From: Globisporangium splendens | Taxonomy: Eukaryota; Oomycota; Peronosporomycetes; Pythiales; Pythiaceae | Direction: 5' to 3' | DNA length: 64,000 bases | Assembly: GCA_006386115.1 (NCBI GenBank) | Contig: VFIW01000128.1 | Coordinates: forward strand, 52,162 to 116,161 | Shown: piece by piece, positions 48,439-58,673 of the stretch | How the letters are laid out: the number at the start of each line of letters is the position of its first letter | How positions within the stretch are numbered: position 1 is the stretch's first letter | The notes under the pieces: generated by a model | Told to the model about the DNA's origin: nothing | Seen by the model: only the letters and a program-made list of their open reading frames with translations | Database searches by the model: none | Made by a program: the position numbers and the translations under genes

Positions 48439-48973
48439 TGTAACGGGGTTACACTGTAACATGGTTACGCACTTGTGTTGTACCACACAACCAAACCGAA
48501 CCTTGCGGTACGTAGAGTACGCGCAACAAGTTTAAGACCGAACCATGAGGTTCGTCGTACTTGCTCGAACCTTCACGGTGGAGCCGGCAGCCAGTCTGAG
48601 TGACGGCGCCTCCGATTGGACATAATTGAACATGCATTTCATCCAATCGCATAAGACAACTAGCGTTAGTCTTTCATAGCCACTCATTGCCCCATGGGGA
48701 GTAATTACACTTGAGATTGCTATTGTTCATAGTTACATAAAGATAATCCAGGTTGTCCTACAGAGGGCAACCTCCAACAAATAAACAGTTCCATTTTTAC
48801 CGTTAACTAAAGCCTTTGGTTATCGACGGTTACTCTATAGAGACCTATAGGTAACCGATTGTTGCACTGCAGGAAGCAGGCAACCGCTCTCGGAACAGAG
48901 TCCTTGAGAGAAGCGTTGAATACGCTTCCTCACACACGTACCGTGCTGCGTAACTCGGAAGTGTCCGGTTACA
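48439..48973 (+). repeat. 5' LTR of element A
   Basis: 535 bp, TGTAACGGGG to CCGGTTACA. Nearly identical to 56452-56986 and 58674-59208. Confidence 0.92.
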
Positions 48974-48992
48974 ACTGGTAGCACTTGTAGTC
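48974..48992 (+). other. Primer-binding site of element A
   Basis: ACTGGTAGCACTTGTAGTC begins right after the LTR CA end. TGG at its second to fourth complete position fits pairing with a tRNA CCA end; which tRNA is unknown. The same sequence follows the LTR of C at 59209. Confidence 0.6.
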
Positions 48993-49045
48993 AATCTACG
49001 ACCCGGCAGAGGTGACTGCCTGAATCGCTTCCTCAAGGATTCATC

Positions 49046-50207
49046 ATGGCGTCAATTGACCCTGCGCAGTTCCCGCACCTCTCGGCTGAACACCGGAGTG
49101 TGCTGACCCGAATGGCACAAGCGCTAGGCGACCAAGTCGCTCTAGACGTGCTCTCGGCGTCGCCGGAACAGCAAATCTTTCGACTCGAGCAGTTCGAGAA
49201 CTTCTCGAACGCTCAGCGCCTCGAAGGAGAGCGAAGTGCGCAAGCACAAATGCAAGCCACCGCAAGCTTGACCGCAGAGATGCTGCGCTCAGCTGCTGAG
49301 TCGCGCGAAGCGCTCGAGCGAGTGGTTTCTGTGGTTGCTGGTGCAGCCACGTCTTTGTCGAGTGCGGCTTCTGCGCCTCAGACACCCGCGTCCCAAACTC
49401 CCCGCCCAAGAGCTGTCAAGATCGACGCTCCGAAATTCGATGGTGCGGATGGCGACAAGCTCATCCACTGGCTACTCGCCGTGGAGCGTTGCGCCAAGGC
49501 TCAGCTCATCGACAGCAACGAGCAGATGGTGTCTTACGCCATCTCGAACCTGCGCGGTCGAGCGTCGGAATGGGCATTCTCGACGTTGCTCGCCGATGAG
49601 TGTGCATTCGACACGTGGGATATTTTCCGTGCGAGAAATCACCGCCATGTATCAGCCTCCGAACAACGAAGTGCTGTTGCAAGGTCGTTTCTTCTCCTTG
49701 AAACAAGGGAAGCTCTCACTGGAACGATACATCCAGGAGATGAGAAGCCTGTGCGCGGCGATCACGACCAGCCCTTTGCCTGAGTCTGTGAAAGTGCCTG
49801 CGTTTCTCAACGGCCTCAACAGTGGACCAGCGCGTCAGGAGTTGTACCGACGCTTGCCGGCCACGATGGAAGATGCGATCCGCATTGCGCTCGTTGAGCA
49901 GCAATCGTTCAGAGTCAGCCGACCTGATTGGAACGCTGGCCGCCACAACGGTGCGCATCACAGCCACCGAGCAGTCACGAATGAGCGGCGCTTCCATGGT
50001 CCGACACCAATGGATCTCAGCAGCGCCGAAGTGACCTGCTTTAATTGTGGCAAGCGAGGACACTATCAGTCGAAGTGTCCCGCTCCAAGGCAGTCTGCTC
50101 CTCGCACTGGAAATCAGGCGAGGGACTACCAAACGCCGCGCGGCAACCACGCTCACCGAGGTGGCAGATCCGCTGCGGCAAGAAAGGGAAACGGAATGTC
50201 TCAGTAG
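49046..50207 (+). pseudogene. Element A gag (one-base frameshift)
   Basis: The gag frame opens at ATG 49046 (MASIDPAQFPHL) with a coiled N-terminus and the retrotransposon gag domain (KFDGADGDKLIHWLLAVE, LRGRASEWAF). An extra A in the run at 49635-49637 shifts the frame relative to element C (C reads FRARITAMYQPP). The shifted frame continues to TAG at 50207 and includes an intact zinc knuckle, CFNCGKRGHYQSKCP. Gag and pol overlap, with pol in the -1 frame. Confidence 0.85.
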
Positions 50208-52480
50208 AAGCGGGACGCTCTACTGAGACAGACTCTATAGCTTCGGCGTCGCCGACTACTAGAGTCGTGCAGATGGGAAGCTTAGTCCCAGGAGCTCTTG
50301 GCAACAAGGCTCCGAGTGAGATGTTGGTATATAGCGCCGATGTGAAGGGCTATGAGAAGAAAATGACGGTTCTTGTTGACTGCGGTGCGTCACAGAACTT
50401 CGTCTCGAAGGCAGCTCTGAAACAGAGTCTGCAAGCGTATGAGCGACTTGTCCACAGTGGCAAGCGCGAGAAGATGATCGTACGTCTGGCCGATGGGTCG
50501 ACAGTACACACTGAAGGGGTTCAAGTCGAACTCTCTTTCAGTTTTTGCGACTTTGTCTGCAAAGAAACGTTCGTGGTACTAGCGATGGGGTCGAAGTACG
50601 ACCTCATCCTAGGGATGCCTTGGCTGGCGAAACATCAGCCTTGGATCGATTGGCGAGCACGCACAATCGGAAGCTCCACCCCTTCCTCTGATGAAGAGCG
50701 AAGGTTGCGGGAAAATTTCCACGCAATGGATGCGAGCTTTGAACACGCTGTGGCAGGGAGCCCAGCAGGAAGACATGCGGCGGCAGCGAGCCCCGCTTCA
50801 AACACTCACGCTGTGGCAGGGAACCCAGCTAGAAGATGCGCTGAGGCAGGGAGCCCAGCAAAGAGATCAACTGCGGCAGGTAGCCCAGTTTGTGCGGAAG
50901 CGCCAGAAAGTCCAGACGTGGACACTGGTGCGCAAGTGTGCGGCTCCAGGGCACCCGAGCCAGCCCCCGCAAGTGACAGCGACAGTACAGGTGTACACGC
51001 GTCAGCCAGCTCGTACCACCCTGACGGTGCAGTACTGGAGCTAAGAACCGCGAGGTCGCGTGTTCGCATCAACCGACGAGGGCGACGCAAGTTGTCAGCT
51101 CGCGAGAGAGACAGTACATTGGCATCTGTTGCTGAGGAAACGGCCGCCTCGCATATGATTGCCCCATCTCTCAATGCAGCTGCAACTTCGCTGCGCGCCC
51201 TCGACAGGACCTCGGATCCGTCGATAGATCGCGCTCACGTTGACGTGGCGCTCAGACGCGCGAAGCGCAGTCCGGAAGCAAACGCATCAGACGAAGTGTT
51301 CTTCGCTGAATTTGCGACGCTCCATGAGCTGCCGAGTACCGCTGAGGCGATTGTATCCCTCGAAGAAATGAGCTATGAGCTCTTTCTTACGGATCTAGAG
51401 CGTGATCAGATCCGCGAGATCGTCGTTCCGACTGCGTTCACGCGTAGCGAACTATGCACCTCGTCCACTGCGGATGAGAGTGTTTTGGAGCCAGACAAAC
51501 AGAAACGGTTTGCTGCTCAGGATTGGGACACCGTGAAAGGCAGTCCATACTTTGACTTATTGTGGGAGTTCAAAGATGTCTTCCCCGACAAAGTGCCAAG
51601 TGCCCTGCCCGTTGATCGTGGCGTACGGCACGAGATCGACCTCGAGCCTGGGAGCAAATATTGCGTGACCAGACAATGGCCGCTGCCCCGCGAGCAGGTT
51701 GAGGCTATCGACGAGTTCTTCGCGAAACGAGCCCTCGCCGGTCATGTGAGAGAAAGCAAGTCTCCACACAGCTCACCCACGTTTTGTGTGCGGAAAGCGA
51801 CTGGTGGATGGCGCATTGTTCACGCTTTCAACAAGCTGAACGCCGCCACCATTCCGGCACAAACGCCGATCCCAAGGAAGGATGTCTTGATCGACTCCAT
51901 GGGCGGCTCGACAGTGTTCTCCGCACTGGATCTGATGGACGGGTTCTATCAGATCCTCATGCGAGAGAGTGACGTTCCCTTGACGGCAGTAAGCACACCC
52001 AGCGGGATGCTGTGGGAGTGGCTCGTTATGCTGCAAGGTTTGAAGAATGCACCAGCGACGTTCAATCGTCTGGTAACGCATCTTCTGCGTCCTCATCGTG
52101 CGTATGCGCCGAGCTATTTCGATGACATCTTCGTGCACAGTCGTGCCGAAGGAGATCTCAGTGCCGTTGACGTGCACAAGAGACATTTGCGCTCAGTGTT
52201 GCAGTGCTTACGAGACAACAGTCTGTATTGCAACCTGAAGAAATGCATCTTTGGCGCCTCAGAGATTCCGATCCTGGGCTGCTATGTTGGCAAAGCTGGC
52301 GTCCGCGCGGACCCAGAGAAGATCAAGGCGATCGCCGACTGGCCGATCCCAAAGAATGTCAAGGACTTGCGCAAGTGGCTTGGCAAATTACTTGCACAAG
52401 TACAGCCACAACTATGCGGCAAGAGTCCGTCCACTCACGCATCTATTGAAAAAGGATGTGGAGTGGGACTGGACGAATGA
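50045..52480 (+). CDS. Element A pol: protease and reverse transcriptase
   Basis: A long frame overlapping the end of gag in the -1 frame, with no ATG (the listed start is TTG), as expected for frameshift expression. The aspartic protease active site reads LVDCGASQNF, followed by ILGMPWLAKH. A Ser/Pro/Ala-rich linker with GSPAxR-type repeats separates it from the reverse transcriptase: SPTFCVRKATGGWRIV, FSALDLMDGFYQI and the catalytic YFDDIFVH are intact. The usual MPQG motif reads MLQG. Near 52380 five bases (GGCTT, still present in element C) are missing, so this frame ends at 52480 in a meaningless tail. Confidence 0.88.
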   Translation: MWQARTLSVEVSRSKAVCSSHWKSGEGLPNAARQPRSPRWQIRCGKKGKRNVSVEAGRSTETDSIASASPTTRVVQMGSLVPGALGNKAPSEMLVYSADVKGYEKKMTVLVDCGASQNFVSKAALKQSLQAYERLVHSGKREKMIVRLADGSTVHTEGVQVELSFSFCDFVCKETFVVLAMGSKYDLILGMPWLAKHQPWIDWRARTIGSSTPSSDEERRLRENFHAMDASFEHAVAGSPAGRHAAAASPASNTHAVAGNPARRCAEAGSPAKRSTAAGSPVCAEAPESPDVDTGAQVCGSRAPEPAPASDSDSTGVHASASSYHPDGAVLELRTARSRVRINRRGRRKLSARERDSTLASVAEETAASHMIAPSLNAAATSLRALDRTSDPSIDRAHVDVALRRAKRSPEANASDEVFFAEFATLHELPSTAEAIVSLEEMSYELFLTDLERDQIREIVVPTAFTRSELCTSSTADESVLEPDKQKRFAAQDWDTVKGSPYFDLLWEFKDVFPDKVPSALPVDRGVRHEIDLEPGSKYCVTRQWPLPREQVEAIDEFFAKRALAGHVRESKSPHSSPTFCVRKATGGWRIVHAFNKLNAATIPAQTPIPRKDVLIDSMGGSTVFSALDLMDGFYQILMRESDVPLTAVSTPSGMLWEWLVMLQGLKNAPATFNRLVTHLLRPHRAYAPSYFDDIFVHSRAEGDLSAVDVHKRHLRSVLQCLRDNSLYCNLKKCIFGASEIPILGCYVGKAGVRADPEKIKAIADWPIPKNVKDLRKWLGKLLAQVQPQLCGKSPSTHASIEKGCGVGLDE

Positions 52481-54779
52481 TGTCATGAATGCATTCATTG
52501 ACGTGAAGGAGTCGCTAGTTCGCGCTCCTGTCCTGGCGTTGCCGGACCACACGAAAGCCTTCAGTGTCGTGTGCGATGCCAGCGATTTTGCAATCGGCTG
52601 TGCGCTGATGCAGAAGGATGATGACGGCCATGAGCGCGTCGTATCATACCAAAGCAGACTGCTTAAGGCAGCTGAAAAGAATTATCCTGTGCACGACAAG
52701 GAGCTGCTTGCGATCAAGTACGCCCTCTTGAAGTTCAGGGTCCACCTTTTGGGTGCGACACCGTTCGTTGTGTACACTGATCACGCGTCCTTGCGGACCG
52801 CGATTAATTCCCCCCATTTATCGCAGCGAATGGCGCGATGGCTTGCTTTCTTCTCCGAGTTCAACTTTCGGGTCGAATACAAACCAGGAAAGGAAAATGT
52901 TCTGGCGGACGCGCTCTCGCGCCGTCCAGATTACGAGTCGAGCGTTGACGACAGCTCTGACGCCCTGTGTTTGGAGCGCACTCCTGATCTCATGCATCTG
53001 AGCATCAGTCGAGTGCAAACAAAGCTCAAGGACAACATTCAGTCGCTTTATGCAAAGGACGATGAATGTCGCTTGTTGATTGCTCACTTTGACGGCTCGT
53101 CCAAAGAGTCATTGCCTGCCAAACTCGAGTCAAAGCTTGCTCGGTTTAGTTACCACGACGGGTTGTTGTGGCATCGACTGTCCAACCTTGATTACCCGCG
53201 TGTGTATGTACCGCATGACCAGGATCTGAAACTTTCGATCCTGCATGAGTTTCACGACGCACCAGCGAGTGGGCATCTCGGGCGTGAAAAGACCTTCTTG
53301 CAAGTGTCTAATGTGTTTTGGTGGCCACACCAATACAAATGGGTGGCCAATTATGTACGCTCATGCGAACAGTGCCAGCGCGTGAAGCCTGCGGGCAAGA
53401 ACAAAGCGCCGCTGCATCCGCTGCCGATTCCGCAAGACTGCTGGAAGTCGGTCAGCATGGATTTCGTCTTCGGTTTCCCGGAAGACAAGGCGCGCAACAC
53501 AGGCGTCGTCGTGTTCGTCGATCGACTGAGCAAAATGGTGCACGTTGCACCCGTGCGCAAGCATGTCACTGCGCAAGAGACGGCGTGCCTATTTTTAGAG
53601 CACGTGTTCCGCTATCACGGCTTGCCCGAGTCTATTGTATCAGACCGGGACCCGCGTTTTACCGCTGCCTTTTGGCGCGAACTCTTTCGCCTGCTCGGCA
53701 CAGATCTGGCGTTGTCCACTGCCGATCACCCCGAGACAGACGGGCAAACCAAGCGCGTGAACCGTGTCGTTGAGGATATTCTTCGCAGCATCGCTGTCGA
53801 TCATCCCCGCGACTGGAGCCGCTGGCTGCCGTACGCCGAGTTTGCTATAAATAGCAGCGAGCACGCCTCTACGGCCGTGACTCCGTTCTATTTTAACTGG
53901 CTGCGGCACCCGCGCGTACCCGCCACTCTGTTCGAGGGCGTCGAAGGTTCTGCGGTGGGAGGGCAACTCGCTGCGCTCGATGCGAGCGCGCGATCTCCGT
54001 CACCGGACGTGGCGTCGACCGCTCACGTGGACGCGCGCGATGCGCCGCCTGTGCGATCGCGTTCCGAATCTGTCACGATCTTACCGGACAGCACGCAGAG
54101 TATTGACATCTCGGGAACGGTACTGAGTTACGGTACTCGTGTCCCTAAAGATGGATCACCCACGGTACCGAGTTACGGTACTCGTGTCCCTAAAGATGGA
54201 TCACCCACGGTACTGAGTTACGGTACTCGTGCTAAAAATAGCCAGTCTCAGACGGAATCAGGCGACTGCTCGTGTGAGCATCAGCCACGAATGGAAGGAC
54301 GCGCGGTGTCACACACCGGCGCAGAAATAGATCTCTCTGCAGCACGCGCTGCGAGAGCAACGAAAAAGCAAGACAAAGCCGTCGCGGCAGCGCGCCAATT
54401 TGTCGATGAGCGCGCAGCATTGTTGCGTCGCGTACGCGACCAACTAGCTGCTGCACAAGACATGCAAAAGCTCTACGCCGATAAATCGGGTAGAAAGAAC
54501 AAACAAACGTTTTGTGTGGGTGATAAAGTGCTATTGAGCATTAAAACCCTACCAAACGATGCAGTCACAACGCTCCCCAGCGGGAGTAAGTTGTTGCCAC
54601 GATTTATCGGGCCGTACACTGTTGTGGAGAAGATTGGAGACTTGAATTACAAGCTCGATCTCCCAACGAGAATGGCAACGCACCCCGTGTTTTACGTGGG
54701 TTTGCTGAAACGCTACCATGACGCTACTGTGGATTCTTATCCCAGTCCGGGAGCACGTCGGTCTCATCAGGGGGGTTAG
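52384..54779 (+). CDS. Element A pol: RNase H and integrase
   Basis: This is the continuation of pol in the shifted frame (open from 52251). RNase H: FSVVCDASDFAIGCALMQ, YPVHDKELLAIKYAL, VYTDHASL. Integrase: His/Cys region HEFHDAPASGHLG with CEQCQRV, core Asp residues in SMDFVFGFP and VSDRDPRF, then HPETDGQTK, where Lys takes the place of the DD35E glutamate that element C retains (DGQTE). A 45-bp unit is repeated at 54116-54233. The C-terminal GPYTVVEKIGDLNYKL and HPVFYVGLLKRY are typical. A TAG at 54777-54779 stops the frame before the chromodomain. Confidence 0.88.
54116..54233 (+). repeat. In-frame 45-bp minisatellite in element A pol
   Basis: About 2.6 copies of a unit encoding SYGTRVPKDGSPTVP/L, in the linker after the integrase core. 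Confidence 0.8.
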
Positions 54780-55298
54780 ACGCCGCCCATCGAGACACGA
54801 GCGCGTTGTGCCTCTCCCAAAGCGTCTTCACTCGCGGAGCGTACCTCGCGTGGAAGTGCTTCCCGCGGACATGGTACTCCTCCAGCATCTGACGAGCTTC
54901 CTTCAGCTCCGTCTCAAGCGCTGTCACCCTCTGCTTCAACAGCGAGGTTTCGTCCAGATATTGCTGGCGAAGGGTACGGACGGCTTGCTGTAGCGCCCCA
55001 AAAGACGATGCGTTCGCGTGAACCATCTGAACCACCGCATCTGGTGCAACCACCGATGCTGAAGCGAAGTAGGGCGCCACCTGTCCCGCTGATTGACAAG
55101 CAGGGACAGCGCCACTACCATGTTGAGCGCCTGCTGCGTGTGCAGCGGCGTAAGGGGAACACCCACTACCTTGTGAAGTGGCGTGGGTACGATGTGTCGC
55201 AGAGCTCGTGGGAGCCTGCTGAGCGCCTTCGCGAAGACGTCCCGGATCTTGTTGACGCCTTTGAGGCGCAACTGAGGGACTGTCATTCGCGCGAGTAA
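54780..55298 (+). CDS. Element A pol C-terminus: chromodomain
   Basis: The frame continues directly from the TAG at 54777 with no further stop to TAA at 55296-55298. A Pro/Ser-rich linker leads to a chromodomain: YHVERLLRVQRRKG, THYLVKWRGYDVSQSSWEPAERL, DLVDAFE. Such domains steer integration to marked chromatin in chromodomain-bearing Ty3/gypsy elements. Expression would need readthrough of the TAG, or the TAG is a lesion. A start near 55008 has also been considered but there is no reason to treat it as a separate gene. Confidence 0.82.
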   Translation, partial: TPPIETRARCASPKASSLAERTSRGSASRGHGTPPASDELPSAPSQALSPSASTARFRPDIAGEGYGRLAVAPQKTMRSREPSEPPHLVQPPMLKRSRAPPVPLIDKQGQRHYHVERLLRVQRRKGNTHYLVKWRGYDVSQSSWEPAERLREDVPDLVDAFEAQLRDCHSRE

Positions 55299-56267
55299 TT
55301 TGTCGCCTGTTACCAGCGCGACCACCGCTCGCAGAGGCGTGCCACCGCCCTGCTTGGAGCGAAACAGACGAACACGGTCAACTGCAAATTGCATGCGTTG
55401 ACTGCGTTGCGCTGTCGGATCGGTAGACACTGTGCGAGTGCTACCTCCCTTAATTTTACTGATGCACGACATGAAGTCGGCATCGTACTCTTCTTCCGTC
55501 TCTCCAACAAAGAGGACGACTGGGATCGGGTGAATACGCAATTCCCCATTTTCACCCCGCAATCGCTTTTCACGCCAATTTTTAAATTGAGCGTCATAGT
55601 CCCGCGCACAAAGTCTGGCTCTCGCGAGCAGATTCGATGCGGTCTTGCCAGCCGGCCATAGTTCTGGCGGCGGCATTTCGGGCAGTGAGTAATTGAGCTC
55701 ATCGTGAACGATGACTCGCACTCCTGCCTCTTCGTTTGTAATGAGGACTTCGTGCTTCCTCTTACGATTGTTGACAGCCTCAACGGCGTCATTTTCCTCC
55801 TTCGTCCGATACATCGAGACGTCAGCGGATGGATCTCGCTCGAGCTCGTGGAGATAAGCGGCGTGTCGCTCGCTTTGCAACTCCTCGTACTCGACCCACT
55901 CGTCGATGGAGCCGAGCTTCACGGTGAGCGCTCCCTCGTCTTCAAGCGAGCTCCCGTCATTGTCAACGACGAGGAATTCCTCAGTCGCTTCCTCCTCTTC
56001 CAAAGCACGCGCGAACAGCGGCTTCACGGAAGGGAGATCTCCGAATCGCAGCTCACTGCTTATAGCAGGAGCGCTATCAGATGCGAGAGCAGACCTGCCG
56101 TCGCTCTCCGCAGGCACGTCGACCGCATCCGCGGCGACCGTCGTTCGTCTTGCGCTCGACGCGACCTCTCTGTCTTCCTCGCGCTTGCACAGAGTTTCGA
56201 CGAGAGTGCCGACGCCTTCCCCTTTTTGTCGCACGAGCTTCTCGCGGACAGCTTTGTTGGTGGCCAT
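54936..56267 (-). CDS. Antisense ORF of element A, unknown product
   Basis: A 443-codon minus-strand frame lies between the chromodomain and the 3' LTR. Its first ATG is at 56267 (MATNKAVREKLVRQKGEG). I do not recognise the family. Residues 1-320 look protein-like: helical charged N-terminus, acidic stretch (EEEEATEEFLVVDNDGSSLEDE), a basic cluster (NNRKRKHEV), then an ordered-looking block (LLARARLCARDYDAQFKNW, PIPVVLFVGETEEEYDADF). The last third is antisense to the chromodomain and is probably read-on. The gene would start about 185 bp inside the 3' LTR, in opposite orientation to gag-pol. Extra ORFs at this place are known in some plant gypsy elements; whether this one is expressed cannot be seen. 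Chance antisense openness is the main alternative. Confidence 0.5.
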   Translation of the reverse strand: MATNKAVREKLVRQKGEGVGTLVETLCKREEDREVASSARRTTVAADAVDVPAESDGRSALASDSAPAISSELRFGDLPSVKPLFARALEEEEATEEFLVVDNDGSSLEDEGALTVKLGSIDEWVEYEELQSERHAAYLHELERDPSADVSMYRTKEENDAVEAVNNRKRKHEVLITNEEAGVRVIVHDELNYSLPEMPPPELWPAGKTASNLLARARLCARDYDAQFKNWREKRLRGENGELRIHPIPVVLFVGETEEEYDADFMSCISKIKGGSTRTVSTDPTAQRSQRMQFAVDRVRLFRSKQGGGTPLRAVVALVTGDKLLARMTVPQLRLKGVNKIRDVFAKALSRLPRALRHIVPTPLHKVVGVPLTPLHTQQALNMVVALSLLVNQRDRWRPTSLQHRWLHQMRWFRWFTRTHRLLGRYSKPSVPFASNIWTKPRC

Positions 56268-56437
56268 GATACTCACGTGCGCGAGCACAGTGACTATATG
56301 TGCCAACACTCGGTGAAATTAACGCACGCGTCGCCGCTGTGCTCTTTCCCGAGGAATACACGAATGCTCCCCTTTCTCGGCGCACACGCGCGAGATCCAC
56401 ACGTTTCTCACACCGACCCTTCGAGTGTTTCGCACTT

Positions 56438-56451
56438 TAAGTGGGGGGTGG
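56438..56451 (+). other. Polypurine tract of element A
   Basis: TAAGTGGGGGGTGG abuts the TG of the 3' LTR, where plus-strand priming is expected. Confidence 0.75.
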
Positions 56452-56986
56452 TGTAACGGGGTTACACTGTAACATGGTTACGCACTTGTGTTGTGCCACA
56501 TAACCAAACCGAACCTTGCGGTACGTAGAGTACGCGCAACAAGTTTAAGACCGAACCATGAGGTTCGTCGTACTTGCTCGAACCTTCACGGTGGAGCCGG
56601 CAGCCAGTCTGAGTGACGGCGCCTCCGATTGGACATAATTGAACATGCATTTCACCCAATCACATAAGACAACTAGTGTTAGTCTTTCATAGCCACTCAT
56701 TGCCCCATGGGGAGTAATTACACTTGAGATTGCTATTGTTCATAGTTACGTAAAGATAATCCAGGTTGCTCTACAGAGGGCAACCTCCAACAAATAAACA
56801 GTTCCATTTTTACCGTTAACTAAAGCCTTTGGTTATCGACGGTTACTCTATAGAGACCTATAGGTAACCTATTGTTGCACTGCAGGAAGCAGGCAACCGC
56901 TCTCGGAACAGAGTCCTTGAGAGAAGCGTTGCATACGCTTCCTCACACACGTACCGTGCTGCGTAACTCGGAAGTGTCCGGTTACA
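56452..56986 (+). repeat. 3' LTR of element A
   Basis: 535 bp, about ten differences from the 5' LTR, mostly transitions. It is followed by AAAAG (56987-56991), the right target duplication, not by a primer-binding site. Confidence 0.92.
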
Positions 56987-56991
56987 AAAAG

Positions 56992-57921
56992 GCCGTGTTC
57001 GCCATCCTTGCCACCCTGTCGCAGGATCAACATCGCCTCACGGCGATCGGGTTCCTGCAGAAGGAGGCAGAAGACCGTGGAAGAGAAGCAACCCACGCAG
57101 CTCCTGCGCAGGTACAGTTCCCACGACAAAAGCCTGTGAGGCTTGAAGTCGCGAAGTATGGCGGAGGAGACAATGAGCCTCTCCTCCGATGGTTCGTCGA
57201 AATCGATGCCGCTATTCGCTCCGGACAAATCTACGATCCGGAGCAACAGGTCGATTTCGCGATGTCCAAGCTCGCTGGGTGAGCGAAGAGCTGGGCATTT
57301 GGTCGCCGAATGGCCGACCATGGTTGTTTCTCCACACTTTCGGAGTTTAAAGGCGACATTCGAGCCGCCTTTGAGCCACCAAAGTCGGAATTCCGTACTC
57401 GCACGGAATTTCTCGAAATCCGACAGGACAGACGCGACCTTCACGCGTATATCCAACATGCTCGATACTTGGTATCAAATATCGTGTCAGAGCCGATCGA
57501 CATGGCGACGCAAGTCGCCACGTTCATGAAAGGCTTGATGGACGGTCCTGTCAAGAACTACCTATTCCGGGAATACCCGGAAACGCTAGAGCAAGCAATC
57601 GCTCTAGCGTTGCAAGAAGACTTCAGCGCGAAGCAAGCACGGCTTCACGCGAACCCCCATCGTGCCGCGCAATTCCGGCACGCGAAGTCCTCTCCGCGTA
57701 ATAACGGAGCGGAGCCAATGGATCTCTCATTGGTACACACCTCGACGGTTCGAAAGAAAACCGTCGACAAACGCAAGCAGCGTTGCCACCGCTGCCAGAA
57801 ACTGGGTCACTTCTCCTACGAGTGCCGAGCGGCACAACCCGCTCCTCGTGTTCGAGAAACGTCTCGAACGGCTTCTTCGCGTAATGAGCGCGAAGAGTCA
57901 AAACACGACAACCACCAGTAG
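56992..57921 (+). pseudogene. Element B gag, 3' part (nonsense codon)
   Basis: The frame continues from 48438 as AVFAILATLSQDQHRL. The gag domain includes RLEVAKYGGGDNEPLLRW. At 57280-57282 TGA replaces the Arg codon in LAG-RAKSWAF-type sequence (element A has LRGRASEWAF), consistent with CGA to TGA. The frame then continues to 57921 with a zinc knuckle CHRCQKLGHFSYEC. It is homologous to A/C gag but clearly a different family. Confidence 0.85.
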
Positions 57922-58075
57922 ACGCGGGGCGCTCTGCTGGCGAATATGCGTCTGGTGTGGTCGTGGTGCACGAGACGCAAGCCCCCAGCGTGCATGACGC
58001 GCGCTGCTGGACAACCACAACTGCGGATGTGTCGAGAGATCGGCTCATCCAACTTGAGATAACCGCAGAGGATTT

Positions 58076-58673
58076 ATGGCCCCTCTGCGGGCACTGCTAG
58101 ACACGAGTGCGTCGAGCAACTTTGTTCGATCGCATGTCGCCCGCGAGCTAGCGAAAGTAAGCTCGGAGGAATCACATTCCTCCTACTCAAAGATTACCGT
58201 GCGGTTGGCAACAGGTGCCACCGTCACGACGGGGAAACACGTGACACGACTCCGTGTCACGCATAATGGATGCCAAACGGAAGAAGACTTCATTTGGCTG
58301 GATTTGGATGACAAGTTCGATGTCATCCTCGGAATGCCATGGCTGAAGAAGTATCAGCCGATCATCGATTGGAATCGACAATCGATTAGATACCCCGCTA
58401 TGAAGCGGAAGCAGGCTAACCGCCCGTTGGCGCGCAACGCGCTGTCGGTTAACGAACATGATGCAAGGGTGTGCGATGGCCCCCTTAGCACGATGCCCGA
58501 TGGAGAAGCCGCCCGAAAGTCTAAAGGACAGACTTCGGTTGCTCATCGCTCTGTACTGAAGAGCGATGACGAAGGAAAGGTACCGCCAATGGAGACCTCT
58601 GATCAAGGCTCCTCGTGCGAAGTCATCAGTGTCATGGTCACTGATGAAGATGGATCTTATATTCATGAGATGG
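58076..58673 (+). pseudogene. Element B protease region, cut by element C
   Basis: A retropepsin-like segment: LLDTSASSNFVRSHVA (active-site Asp), then DVILGMPWLKKYQP, parallel to the A family's ILGMPWLAKHQP. The frame runs straight into the LTR of C and stops at its TAA after two codons. The true reading continues beyond C. Confidence 0.85.
58669..58673 (+). other. Predicted left target-site duplication of element C
   Basis: GATGG precedes the LTR TG. The partner copy should follow C's right LTR outside the window. Confidence 0.55.

Larger units (their letters stand above)
48439..56986 (+). mobile_element. Complete chromodomain Ty3/gypsy retrotransposon A
   Basis: An 8.5-kb element with 535-bp LTRs, primer-binding site, gag, pol (protease, reverse transcriptase, RNase H, integrase, chromodomain), an antisense ORF, a polypurine tract and AAAAG target duplications. 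It lies in the gag of element B. LTRs differ at about ten positions (roughly 2%), so the insertion is not very recent. It carries a gag frameshift, a pol frameshift, an integrase active-site change and an in-frame stop, so it is not autonomous. Confidence 0.92.
56987..58673 (+). mobile_element. Ty3/gypsy-type element B, middle part (between A and C)
   Basis: Continuation of element B after the insertion of A: rest of gag, gap, then protease, cut at 58674 by element C. The rest of pol and the right LTR must lie beyond C. Confidence 0.85.

Noticed and set aside
55704..56456. 250-codon plus-strand ORF near the 3' LTR of element A
   Set aside because: Less protein-like than the antisense frame, runs into the LTR, and has no motif; treated as a shadow.
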